Positions 6,405 through 13,331 of a stretch of 15,593 nt of DNA are shown here, piece after piece. The DNA lies in assembly GCA_001775965.1 (NCBI GenBank), contig MEZG01000041.1:1-15593 (forward strand). The letters run 5' to 3'. Source of the stretch: Candidatus Bathyarchaeota archaeon RBG_13_60_20. Its GTDB lineage: Archaea; Thermoproteota; Bathyarchaeia; TCS64. Below the pieces are notes generated by a model that was given only the letters and a program-made list of their open reading frames with translations, did no database searches and was not told the DNA's origin. The translations under genes were made by a program, and so were the position numbers. Each line of letters starts with the position of its first letter. Positions within the stretch are counted from its first letter, which is position 1.

Positions 6405-6984
6405 AGGACCACGGTACCGTGTAAAGTACAGGCGTAGAAGGGAGAACAAGACCGACTACGTTCTGAGGAGAGCCCTCGCCACGGCGGAAGCGCCCCGATT
6501 CGTGGTCAGGGTGTCCAACAAGGGCATACTGGTCCAGGTGACCAACGCGGAGATCGAGGGAGACTACGTGGTGGCCCAGGCCGCCAGCCGGGAGCTGAAG
6601 CAGTACGGTTGGAAGGCCAGCGGCAAGAACACCCCCGCAGCGTACCTCGTAGGCTACCTGGCAGGCCGGAAAGCCCTTGAGGCAGGCGTCGCGCGAGCCA
6701 ACCTGGACATGGGCCTCAACAGGTCCACCACGGGAAACAAGGCGTTCGCGGTGGCCAAGGGGGCCATGGACGCCGGGCTGGAGATACCATGCGACAGCGA
6801 CATCATGCCCTCGCCGGAGAGGATGAACGGCGGTGCAGTGGCAGAGTACGCCGAGAATATGGCAGACCCCCTCGAGTACGAGAAGCGGTTCTCAATCTAT
6901 CTCCGTCGTGGACTGAGACCGGAGGAGCTACCCGCCCACTTCGAGGAGGTCAAAGCACGCATAGAGGAGAGAAGCGTTGAGTAG
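6397..6984 (+). CDS. rpl18: 50S ribosomal protein uL18
   Basis: uL18 is the main 5S rRNA-binding protein of the central protuberance, acting with uL5. The N-terminus (MVKGPRYRVKYRRRRENKTD) and the block YVVAQAASRELKQYGWKA match archaeal uL18, as do the later AAYLVGYLAGRKALEAG, KGAMDAGLEIPCDSDIMP and FSIYLRRGL segments. At 195 residues the length is normal for archaea, longer than bacterial uL18. The TTG start at 6397 overlaps the eL19 end and is preceded by GGAGG (6385-6389) with seven-base spacing. It overlaps uS5 by eight bases. Confidence 0.95.
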   Translation: MVKGPRYRVKYRRRRENKTDYVLRRALATAEAPRFVVRVSNKGILVQVTNAEIEGDYVVAQAASRELKQYGWKASGKNTPAAYLVGYLAGRKALEAGVARANLDMGLNRSTTGNKAFAVAKGAMDAGLEIPCDSDIMPSPERMNGGAVAEYAENMADPLEYEKRFSIYLRRGLRPEELPAHFEEVKARIEERSVE

Positions 6985-7612
6985 AAGACGGGAGCCTAGC
7001 CCACTGGAGAACTGGGTCCCCAAGACCCAACTCGGGAGAAGAGTGTTCGAGGGCCAGATATCCTCGATACACGAGGTATTCTCAGAGGGGCAGAGGATCA
7101 AGGAAGTGGAGATCGTTGATCTCCTCGTACCGGACCTTAAAGACGAGGTGATTCACATCAGCCTCGTCCAGAAGCAGACAGACTCGGGCGAGTCGAGCAG
7201 GTTCACGGCCCTGGTGGCCGTGGGCAACGGGAGCGGCCTCATAGGCGTTGGCTTGGGCAAGGCCCAGCGAGTGAGAAACGCCATAGAGAAGGGCATCAGG
7301 CTCGCCAAGCTCAACCTCCACCCGGTTAGGATGGGGTGCGGCAGCTGGGAGTGCGACTGCGGCGAGGGCCACACACTGCCATTCAAGGTGCGGGGAAAGG
7401 CCGGAAGCGTCGTCGTCACCCTGCTCCCCGCACCCAGGGGCCTGGGGCTGGTCGTGGGCGACACCGCCAAGGTAGTGCTCAGGCTCGCCGGCGTCAAGGA
7501 CTGCTGGAGCAAGAGCATAGGGCAGACCGCCACACGGACGAGCTTCGCGTTCGCCACCTTTGAGGCCCTGAAGCAGACGACCAGCGTAATGACCCCCCAG
7601 GACTGGGCGTGA
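6977..7612 (+). CDS. rps5: 30S ribosomal protein uS5
   Basis: uS5 contributes to decoding fidelity and the mRNA entry site. An N-terminal double-stranded-RNA-binding-like domain (to about residue 130, including RFTALVAVGNGSGLIGVGLG) precedes the archaeal Cys-rich insert CGSWECDCGEGH and the C-terminal domain with GLVVGDTAKVVLRLAG and CWSKSIGQTATRTSFAFATF. 211 residues is typical. The start is TTG 6977 with the SD GAGGAG (6964-6969) seven bases upstream; there is no nearby in-frame ATG. It overlaps uL18 by eight bases and the first possible uL30 start by four. Confidence 0.95.
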   Translation: MSRRREPSPLENWVPKTQLGRRVFEGQISSIHEVFSEGQRIKEVEIVDLLVPDLKDEVIHISLVQKQTDSGESSRFTALVAVGNGSGLIGVGLGKAQRVRNAIEKGIRLAKLNLHPVRMGCGSWECDCGEGHTLPFKVRGKAGSVVVTLLPAPRGLGLVVGDTAKVVLRLAGVKDCWSKSIGQTATRTSFAFATFEALKQTTSVMTPQDWA

Positions 7613-8085
7613 TGCAGATGAAGAGCCTATTAGCGATACGCATACGCGGCGGGGTGAACTGCACCAAGCGCGTGGAGGACACCCTCAGGATGCTCAGGGT
7701 AGACAGGAACAACTACGCCACCATCCTGGACGACAGGCCCGACTACCGGGGGATGCTCCAGAAGGCCAAGGACTACGTCACGTGGGGGGAGCCCGACGTG
7801 GAGACCATTAGAGTCGTGCTAGAGAAGCGCGGCGAGGCCCCGGGGGGAGTCAGGCTGTCCGAGGAGCACTTGAATGAAATCGGCTACGGGGGGTTCGCTC
7901 AACTGGCCGAGAAGCTTCACAGCTGCGAGCTCGACATCAACAAGCTGGAGGGCGTTAAGCCCTTCTTCAGGCTCCACCCCCCCAAGAAGGGGTTCAAGAG
8001 GACCGTGAAGAGGCCCTTCCGCGACAAGGGCGAGCTCGGCTACAGGGGTGAAGCCATAAACGAGTTGGCTAGAAGGATGTGCTAG
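7609..8085 (+). CDS. rpl30: 50S ribosomal protein uL30
   Basis: uL30 is a large-subunit protein with a ferredoxin-like fold; archaeal forms (about 155 residues) are longer than bacterial ones. Seen here are LLAIRIRGGVNCTKRVEDTL, MLRVDRNNYATILDD, YRGMLQKAKDYVTWGE and the C-terminal FRLHPPKKGFKRTVKRPF with GYRGEAINELARRM. Coordinates give the longest reading from GTG 7609. ATG 7612 and ATG 7618 follow in frame, and 7618 is best placed behind GTGAT (7609-7613), giving MKSLLAIRIRG. Coupling to uS5 is likely since the starts sit on its stop. Confidence 0.95.
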   Translation: MMQMKSLLAIRIRGGVNCTKRVEDTLRMLRVDRNNYATILDDRPDYRGMLQKAKDYVTWGEPDVETIRVVLEKRGEAPGGVRLSEEHLNEIGYGGFAQLAEKLHSCELDINKLEGVKPFFRLHPPKKGFKRTVKRPFRDKGELGYRGEAINELARRMC

Positions 8086-8087
8086 AC

Positions 8088-8516
8088 ATGCCCCACAAGC
8101 TAAGGAAGGTTAGGCGGCAGCGCGGCAGCAGGACCATGGGGTTCGGCCAGGTCGGCCAACACAGGAAGAGCGGGAGCCGCGGAGGCAAGGGCAGGGCGGG
8201 CGGCAGCAAGCATTTCTGGATCAGGACGGTCAAGTACGAGCCATGGCGGTTCCACAAGGAAGGGTTCAAGCCGCCCTCAGCGAAGGAGCCTGAGCCGGCC
8301 ACTATAAACGTGGGCGAGCTTCAGGACCTGGCGGCCAAGGTCATAGGAGACTACGGCGTCAAGGGCGGCAACGAGCTGGACCTCACGGCCCTCGGCATCG
8401 CCAGGCTCCTAGGCAGAGGCAGCGTTTCCGTGCCCCTTAAAGTCAAGGTAGCCTACGCCACTGCTAGCGCCAAGGAAAAGGTAGAAGAAGCCGGCGGCTC
8501 ACTGGTGGAGCCGTAG
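8088..8516 (+). CDS. rpl15: 50S ribosomal protein uL15
   Basis: uL15 is an assembly protein that threads a glycine/arginine-rich N-terminal arm through 23S rRNA. I chose ATG 8088, two bases after the uL30 TAG, because MPHKLRKVRRQRGSRTMGFG is the archaeal family start; an in-frame GTG at 8079 would add three codons. The arm continues with QVGQHRKSGSRGGKGRAGG, and the globular domain has TINVGELQDLA, ALGIARLLGRGSV and VAYATASAKEKVEEAGG. 142 residues is normal. No good SD is visible, so reinitiation after uL30 is likely. Confidence 0.95.
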   Translation: MPHKLRKVRRQRGSRTMGFGQVGQHRKSGSRGGKGRAGGSKHFWIRTVKYEPWRFHKEGFKPPSAKEPEPATINVGELQDLAAKVIGDYGVKGGNELDLTALGIARLLGRGSVSVPLKVKVAYATASAKEKVEEAGGSLVEP

Positions 8517-8527
8517 AGGGAACGGCG

Positions 8528-9946
8528 TTGGTTCGCTTCCTGGACCTGTTCAAACCGGTCTCGCGTTTCATACCGGAGGTGAGGGCGCCCCAGAAGAAGG
8601 TGCCCTTCAACGCGCGCCTCATGTGGACCCTGGCAGCCCTCATAGTCTACTTGATCATGTCGGAGATCCCGCTGTATGGGGTAACCACCGGCGGGACGAC
8701 AGACCCCTACGCCACGCTGAGGATAATATTTGCGTCTAACAGGGGGACGCTCTTGGAGCTTGGCATCGGCCCCATAGTGACCGCGGGGCTCATCATCCAG
8801 CTCCTAGCAGGCTCGAACATAATAAGCTTCGACAGATCGGACCCCGAGGACAGGGGGCTCTTCACCACGGCTAGCAAGGTGTTCAGCTTCGTCATGGTCA
8901 TCGTGCAGGCCAGCCTCTACATTGTGAGCGGGGTCTACGGGGTGATATCGACGACCCAGTCCGTGCTCATCTTTGTCCAGCTTCTGGCCGCCGGCATGGT
9001 GATCATGATGCTGGACGAGCTCGTGCAGAAGGGGTGGGGCATAGGCAGCGGCATAAGCCTGTTCATCGTGGCCGGCATCACCCAGAACATCTGGTGGATG
9101 AGCTTTAGCATAGCTCCCCCCCCGGGGGGGGACGGCCGCAGCTACGGCGCCATCGTTGCCCTCTTCCAGGGGATTATGGGCGGGCTGGCGCCCCTCGAGT
9201 GGATATACAGGTCCGGGTGGCCCGACATGATCGGGTTCCTCATGACTCTGGTCGTCTTCGCGTTTGTGGTCTACGTGGAGGGGATGAGGGTGGAGATACC
9301 CATAAGCCACAGCAGCTACCGGGGATACAGGAGCAGGATGCCCATCAAGCTACTGTACGTCAGCAACATCCCCGTCATCCTCGCGTACGCCATGTTCGCC
9401 AACATACAGCTCGTGGGCCAGTTCGTGTGGAGCAGGTGGAATGCGGATAACACCAACTTCGTGTTCAACATGCTGGGCATGTACAACAGGACCGAGAGTG
9501 GAGGCATGGACGCCATCGGCGGCCTCGCCTACTACACGACGTCTCCGGGGAGCCTCAGCGGGGTAGCGGCTGACCCCATCAGGGCCATGCTCTACCTGCT
9601 GATAGTCGTCGGGTTCTGCGTGCTCTTCAGCCTGACCTGGCTGGAGATAGGCGGCCTGGGGGCTGACCAGATGGCCGATCAGCTGCTCCAGTCAGGGATG
9701 CAGGTGGCTGGGTTCAGGCGGAGCAAGAAGCCCCTAGAGAAGCTGCTGAACAGGTACATTCCCACTATCACCTTGATAGGTGGTATGATCGTGGGGCTCC
9801 TAGCGGCTACCAGCGAGTTCTTCGGGGTCTTCGGGTCAGGCATGGGCGCCCTGCTGGCGGTGAGCATACTATACCAGTACTACCAGACCATGGTGCAGGA
9901 GCAAGTTGAGGACCTATACCCCTTCCTCAGGGGTGCCCTCGGCTAG
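8528..9946 (+). CDS. secY: preprotein translocase subunit SecY
   Basis: SecY is the channel-forming subunit of the Sec61-type translocon that moves proteins across or into the membrane, working with SecE and Secbeta. The 472-residue protein has the archaeal N-terminus (FLDLFKPVSRFIPEV), about ten hydrophobic segments, the plug region after the first segment, and the cytosolic loop EIPISHSSYRGYRSRMPIKL that docks on the ribosome. The end YYQTMVQEQVEDLYPFLRG is typical. The start is TTG 8528 with the SD GAGGG (8516-8520). Codons 197-201 (PPPGG) contain a 16-base C8G8 palindrome. It is the last operon gene; no adenylate kinase follows, unlike in many archaea. Confidence 0.97.
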   Translation: MVRFLDLFKPVSRFIPEVRAPQKKVPFNARLMWTLAALIVYLIMSEIPLYGVTTGGTTDPYATLRIIFASNRGTLLELGIGPIVTAGLIIQLLAGSNIISFDRSDPEDRGLFTTASKVFSFVMVIVQASLYIVSGVYGVISTTQSVLIFVQLLAAGMVIMMLDELVQKGWGIGSGISLFIVAGITQNIWWMSFSIAPPPGGDGRSYGAIVALFQGIMGGLAPLEWIYRSGWPDMIGFLMTLVVFAFVVYVEGMRVEIPISHSSYRGYRSRMPIKLLYVSNIPVILAYAMFANIQLVGQFVWSRWNADNTNFVFNMLGMYNRTESGGMDAIGGLAYYTTSPGSLSGVAADPIRAMLYLLIVVGFCVLFSLTWLEIGGLGADQMADQLLQSGMQVAGFRRSKKPLEKLLNRYIPTITLIGGMIVGLLAATSEFFGVFGSGMGALLAVSILYQYYQTMVQEQVEDLYPFLRGALG

Positions 9947-9992
9947 CCCTCCCCCTTTCTGACTGGTGGGAGGGTAGAACATGGACTTTTCT
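9947..9992 (+). terminator. hairpin and T-rich tract after secY
   Basis: CCCTCCC (9947-9953) can pair perfectly with GGGAGGG (9968-9974) around a 14-base loop, directly after the secY TAG (9944-9946). ACTTTTCTCT follows at about 9985-9994. Archaeal termination depends mainly on T-runs, so the hairpin may act as a 3' stabiliser as much as a terminator. The lack of a neighbouring gene for 145 bases agrees with the operon ending here. Confidence 0.45.
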
Positions 9993-10043
9993 CTGGCCGC
10001 ATTTAGCTGTCCATTAATAGTGTTGTGTCTCCCGTGGGCACCT

Positions 10044-10091
10044 CATGCATGTTTTTATTGTCCTACGCCTGAATGATCCATCAGTGATGGT
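10044..10091 (+). promoter_or_regulatory. promoter of the rubrerythrin gene
   Basis: TTTTTATT at 10052-10059 is a plausible TATA box, placing the transcript start near 10082, ten bases before the ATG. An eight-base palindrome, CATGCATG (10044-10051), abuts the TATA box on its upstream side, where a regulator or the BRE would sit. GTGAT (10084-10088) is an SD-like match but lies very close to the ATG at 10092. Confidence 0.45.
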
Positions 10092-10667
10092 ATGGTCACT
10101 TTGAAGGGTTCAAAGACTGAGGGGAACCTGCTGAAGGCTTTCGCCGGGGAGAGCCAGGCGAGGAACAGGTACACGTACTTCGCCAGCGCGGCGAGGAGCG
10201 CAGGCTTCGAGCAGATCGCGGCCATCTTCATAGAGACGGCTGAGAATGAGATGGAGCACGCCAAGGTGTTCTTCAAGCACCTGGAGGGTGGTGATGTAGA
10301 GATTACGGCCACCTACCCCGCCGGGAAGATCGGGACCACGGCAGAGAACCTGTTGGCGGCCGCGGAAGGCGAGAAGCTGGAGTGGGGGACCCTTTACCCT
10401 GACTTCGCCGAGACGGCTAGGAAGGAGGGTTTCGACAAGGTGGCGGAGTCCTTCACCGAGATAAGCGAGGTGGAGGAGAAGCACGAGAAGAGGTACAGGA
10501 AGCTTCTGGGCAACGTGGAGAAGGGCGCCGTGTTCAAGCGGGACAAGGAGGTCGACTGGAAATGCAGGAACTGCGGTTATGTGCACCACGGAAAGGAGGC
10601 GCCCAAGGTGTGTCCGGCGTGTAAGCATCCGCAGAGCTACTACGAGCTGCGTGCCGAGAACTACTAA
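10092..10667 (+). CDS. rbr: rubrerythrin (di-iron peroxidase with rubredoxin domain)
   Basis: Rubrerythrin reduces hydrogen peroxide to water in the cytoplasm of anaerobes, with electrons from a rubredoxin/NAD(P)H chain. The 191-residue protein has a four-helix ferritin-like domain with E20, the E53-x-x-H56 motif, E94, E97 and E128-x-x-H131 as di-iron ligand candidates. A C-terminal rubredoxin-like domain follows, with C158/C161 and C174/C177 (CRNC, CPAC). The numbering closely follows that of the classical enzyme, so it should be active. ATG 10092 is the only good start; an ATG at 10087 is out of frame and stops at once. It appears to be a single-gene unit. Confidence 0.95.
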   Translation: MVTLKGSKTEGNLLKAFAGESQARNRYTYFASAARSAGFEQIAAIFIETAENEMEHAKVFFKHLEGGDVEITATYPAGKIGTTAENLLAAAEGEKLEWGTLYPDFAETARKEGFDKVAESFTEISEVEEKHEKRYRKLLGNVEKGAVFKRDKEVDWKCRNCGYVHHGKEAPKVCPACKHPQSYYELRAENY

Positions 10668-10675
10668 ATCCCTCT

Positions 10676-10690
10676 ACCACCCTTTTTCAA
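10676..10690 (+). terminator. T-run after rubrerythrin
   Basis: A pyrimidine stretch with TTTTT at about 10683-10687 lies just after the rubrerythrin stop (TAA 10665-10667) and before the alaX promoter. A short T-run of this kind is the usual archaeal intrinsic termination signal. No clear stem is visible. Confidence 0.35.
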
Positions 10691-10700
10691 TCGTAACAAC

Positions 10701-10731
10701 ATTTTATTCACCAACGGGCGACCCTTAACCC
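10701..10731 (+). promoter_or_regulatory. promoter of alaX, predicted leaderless
   Basis: ATTTTATT at 10701-10708 is a TATA-like box whose centre is about 27 bases from the alaX ATG (10732). No SD is present in the bases before the ATG. Spacing and lack of SD both point to transcription starting at or next to the start codon. Confidence 0.5.
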
Positions 10732-11367
10732 ATGACTGTGAAGCTGTACGACAGGGACCATTACCTTAGGGAGTTCGACGCCGAGGTGGTGAGCGTCGAG
10801 GGCGACACCGTGGAACTCTACCAGACGGCCTTCTACGCTGAGGCGGGCGGCCAAGCTGGGGACACGGGCACCCTCAACGGAGCCAGGGTCGTCGACACCC
10901 GGTTCGACGGCGGCAGAATAGTGCACATCATGAAGTTGCCTCCAGTCTTTAGGCAGGGGGACCGTGTCCACGGCATAATCGACTGGGACAGGAGGTACAG
11001 GATCATGAAGCTCCACACCGCCAGCCACATCATGGAGTATTACCTCTGGATGCACCTGGGGTACGCCCAGAGGACGGGCAGCTTCGTGGACGAGCGCAAG
11101 GACAGGGCTGACTACATGTATGAGGAGAGGCTGGACCAGGAAAAGCTGAGGAGGGTGGAGGAGGATACCAACAGGTTCCTCTCGGAGGGGCACCCTGTCA
11201 CCATACAGGTTGACGATGACGGCATACGCCACTGGAGCTGCGGCCCCGTGGAGATGCACTGCGCCGGAACCCACGTCATGGACACCAGGGAGATCGGGGC
11301 AATCAAGCTTAAGAGAAAGAACCCGGGCAGGGGCGTCGAGCGTGTGGAAACCAGCCTCGCAGAGTAA
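10732..11367 (+). CDS. alaX: alanyl-tRNA editing protein AlaX (AlaX-M type)
   Basis: AlaX hydrolyses Ser (and Gly) wrongly attached to tRNA-Ala, acting in trans as a free relative of the AlaRS editing domain. The N-terminal barrel holds the glycine-rich motif YAEAGGQAGDTG (about 35-46). The editing site shows both zinc-binding motifs, H95-x3-H99 (HTASH) and C177-x3-H181 (CAGTH), all intact. At 211 residues with the glycine motif it fits the AlaX-M class rather than the shorter AlaX-S. The ATG follows a TATA box at leaderless distance. hisS begins 33 bases downstream with its own promoter. Confidence 0.93.
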   Translation: MTVKLYDRDHYLREFDAEVVSVEGDTVELYQTAFYAEAGGQAGDTGTLNGARVVDTRFDGGRIVHIMKLPPVFRQGDRVHGIIDWDRRYRIMKLHTASHIMEYYLWMHLGYAQRTGSFVDERKDRADYMYEERLDQEKLRRVEEDTNRFLSEGHPVTIQVDDDGIRHWSCGPVEMHCAGTHVMDTREIGAIKLKRKNPGRGVERVETSLAE

Positions 11368-11369
11368 CC

Positions 11370-11400
11370 TATACATAACCCCTTGATCAATTACTCGCTC
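11370..11400 (+). promoter_or_regulatory. promoter of hisS, predicted leaderless
   Basis: TATACATAA at 11370-11378, just after the alaX stop, is a good TATA box. Its centre is about 27 bases from ATG 11401, and no SD precedes that ATG. This favours a leaderless hisS mRNA and argues against the TTG at 11383, which would lie upstream of the transcript start. Confidence 0.55.
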
Positions 11401-12705
11401 ATGTTCCAGCCGCCACGCGGAACCCGGGACTACCTTCCCGACGACCAGCTCAGGAAGAACTGGGTCTTGGACCAGGTGAGAAGGGTCTTCGAGGCCTACG
11501 GATACGAGCCCCTGGGCACGCCCGCCTTCGAGTACCTGGAGATGCTCCAGATCAAGAGCGGGGAGGACATCAACGACCAAATATACGCATTCAAGGACAA
11601 GTCAGATAGGGAGCTGGCTCTACGCTTCGAGCACACGGCCAGCACCGTCCGGGTGGTGGCGGCTCACAGGGAGCTGGTCATGCCCTTCAAGCGCTACGCC
11701 CTGGGGCCCGTCTGGCGCTACGAGAGGCCCACGGAGTATCGGTTCAGAGAGTTTTGGCAGGCCGACGTGGACGTGTTCGGCGTGGCCGACAGCATAGCCG
11801 ACGCCGAGGTGCTTGCCGCGGCCGTGGACGCCCTTGAGAGGCTGGGTTTCGAAGGTTTCACCATCAGGGTCAACGACCGGAGGGTACTGAGGGCCATGGC
11901 GGCCCTGTCCGGTATTCCTGAGGAGAGGAGCCTGGACGCCTTCAGGGCCGTGGACAAGCTGGCGAAGATCGGCAGAGACGGCGTGGTAGAGGAGCTCAGA
12001 GGGATATCCCCAAGCGATGAAGAGTCTAACAAGCTGCTGGACCTCCTGGGAATGGTGGGAGAGCCAGGGGAAGTCCTCAAATCAGCCAACTCGACGCTGA
12101 AGGACTACCCTGAAGGGCTCAAGGGGTGCGAGGCTCTGAGCAGCCTCTACGAGTACGCTGAGGGGTTCGGGTATGCTCAATACATTGTTGTTGACTTGAG
12201 CCTAGCTAGAGGCCTTGACTATTACACTGGGCCCGTCTTCGAGGTTCTCGCCAAAGGCTATGAGGACTATGGCAGCATAGCGGGCGGAGGAAGGTATGAC
12301 GAGATCGTGGAGCTATTCGGGGGCCAGCCGACGCCGGCCACGGGCATCGCTTTCGGCGTCGACCGCCTCACACCCATCCTGGAGTCCAAGGGGGCCTTCG
12401 ATGGACTGACCCTCGGAGCAGAGATCTACGTGGCTCCCGTCGGCGAGTTCGTGAAGATAGAGGCCATCAGGATCACCCAGATACTCAGGAGGGCAGGCAA
12501 GTCCGCAGTCGTGGACATGATGGGCAGGCGGCTCAGCAAGCAGTTCGAGTACGCCGACAAGAAAGGGATACCCACCGTGGTGGTGGTCGGCGAGAAGGAC
12601 CTGGCCGGCGGCGAGGTCACCGTGAGGGACATGAAGACGGGGAACCAGTCCAAGGTCAAGGTAGGCGAACTTCTAAGCTTCCTCGACGAAGCTACGCTCG
12701 GATAG
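11401..12705 (+). CDS. hisS: histidyl-tRNA synthetase
   Basis: HisRS is a class II synthetase that charges tRNA-His with histidine using ATP. From ATG 11401 the protein has 434 residues and starts MFQPPRGTRDYLPDD, the usual family start; TTG 11383 would add six residues. Visible motifs are LRFEHTASTVR, motif 2 (WRYERPTEYRFREFWQ), the histidine-binding ARGLDYYTGPVFEV, GGGRYDEIVELFGG, and motif 3 (ATGIAFGVDRL). The C-terminal anticodon-binding domain starts near EIYVAPVGEF and includes VVVVGEKDLAGGEV. The catalytic motifs look complete, and length is normal. The 3' end overlaps the opposing EndA-like gene by 33 bases. Confidence 0.97.
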   Translation: MFQPPRGTRDYLPDDQLRKNWVLDQVRRVFEAYGYEPLGTPAFEYLEMLQIKSGEDINDQIYAFKDKSDRELALRFEHTASTVRVVAAHRELVMPFKRYALGPVWRYERPTEYRFREFWQADVDVFGVADSIADAEVLAAAVDALERLGFEGFTIRVNDRRVLRAMAALSGIPEERSLDAFRAVDKLAKIGRDGVVEELRGISPSDEESNKLLDLLGMVGEPGEVLKSANSTLKDYPEGLKGCEALSSLYEYAEGFGYAQYIVVDLSLARGLDYYTGPVFEVLAKGYEDYGSIAGGGRYDEIVELFGGQPTPATGIAFGVDRLTPILESKGAFDGLTLGAEIYVAPVGEFVKIEAIRITQILRRAGKSAVVDMMGRRLSKQFEYADKKGIPTVVVVGEKDLAGGEVTVRDMKTGNQSKVKVGELLSFLDEATLG

Positions 12706-13206
12706 GCTGTAGTACACCATGTCCCCCCTCCTGTCCACAACGGCCAGCTTCAACTGCAGCCCCAGCTCCTCGTAGCCCCTGGCCATCCCCAGCAGCCCCT
12801 TCAGGCTCTCAGGCAACCCCTCCGAGATTATTGCGATGCGTATGGTGGGCGGGCCCTGCTTGAACATGCCCCTTTCATAGACCACCAGGTCGGCCGGTCC
12901 CTCCGGGTCGCGCCTAGCCGTGAACCCCCGTGTCCTCAGGTCCCTGTAGACGAGGTACCTGGTCCACACCTTCCCGTCTCTCTCTTGGAATAATGGCAGC
13001 AGCTCCTTCAAGCCCAGGTGCTTGTTGTCCTCCTCGTCGATGACCTCGACCCTTCCGCGCTCCACGTTGAACAGCGCCTCGACGGGCTCAAGCATGTATA
13101 GGCCCCCCTCCCTGGAGCCGTAGCCGTCGTTCATGAGGCTGTCTGCGTCGCTCTGGGCAGGCACAACGACTCTGCCGCCGCTCAGGACCACTGTTACGGG
13201 TTGCAT
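12673..13206 (-). CDS. endA: tRNA-splicing endonuclease family protein, probable non-catalytic subunit
   Basis: The C-terminal half matches the archaeal tRNA intron endonuclease fold: TRYLVYRDLRTRGF, then VVYERG and LAVVDRRGDMVYY. The N-terminal half resembles the EndA N-domain (LSGGRVVV, then LEPVEALFNVERGRVEV). Of the family's Tyr-His-Lys triad, Tyr survives (Y111, counted from GTG 13209), but the His position is Pro-Pro-Thr (120-122) and the Lys position is about L151/Q152. It is therefore probably the structural partner in a heteromeric enzyme. ATG 13206 is used; GTG 13209 and GTG 13191 are alternatives. GGGAGGTGAT (13214-13205) is a perfect SD but overlaps the ATG. Confidence 0.75.
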   Translation of the reverse strand: MQPVTVVLSGGRVVVPAQSDADSLMNDGYGSREGGLYMLEPVEALFNVERGRVEVIDEEDNKHLGLKELLPLFQERDGKVWTRYLVYRDLRTRGFTARRDPEGPADLVVYERGMFKQGPPTIRIAIISEGLPESLKGLLGMARGYEELGLQLKLAVVDRRGDMVYYSLSERSFVEEA

Positions 13207-13209
13207 CAC

Positions 13210-13331
13210 CTCCCAATGGTGGCAGGGCTCTGAAATATGTTGTGAGGCCGCCCCGTCCCCCTTTTTCAGGGAGATTTATCACTTGTTACCCTAACCTATT
13301 TACTTGAAAAAAGTTATCCGTAAACGGGTTT
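13210..13331. promoter_or_regulatory. divergent promoter region between endA-like gene and topA
   Basis: On the minus strand ACATATTT (13240-13233) is a TATA-like box with a predicted transcript start near 13211, so the endA-like mRNA would have almost no leader. On the plus strand CTATTTAC (13296-13303) predicts a start near 13326, six bases before the TTG at 13332; a second AT-rich candidate, GATTTATC, lies near 13273-13280. The region is clearly more AT-rich than the flanking genes. No repeat or RNA gene is seen. Confidence 0.4.

Noticed and set aside
8804..9310. Minus-strand open frame of 168 codons inside secY
   Set aside because: Histidine- and proline-rich shadow peptide with no recognisable domain, fully inside a well-conserved SecY.
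9947..10091. Possible small RNA or tRNA gene between secY and rubrerythrin
   Set aside because: Beyond the hairpin and promoter signals I see no cloverleaf, conserved tRNA motif or further stable stem.
10708..11580. Long open frame of 290 codons on the minus strand across alaX and the hisS start
   Set aside because: It is the antisense shadow of genes with strong G/C-ending codons, which rarely give stops on the opposite strand; the sense strand carries complete AlaX and HisRS motifs and promoters.
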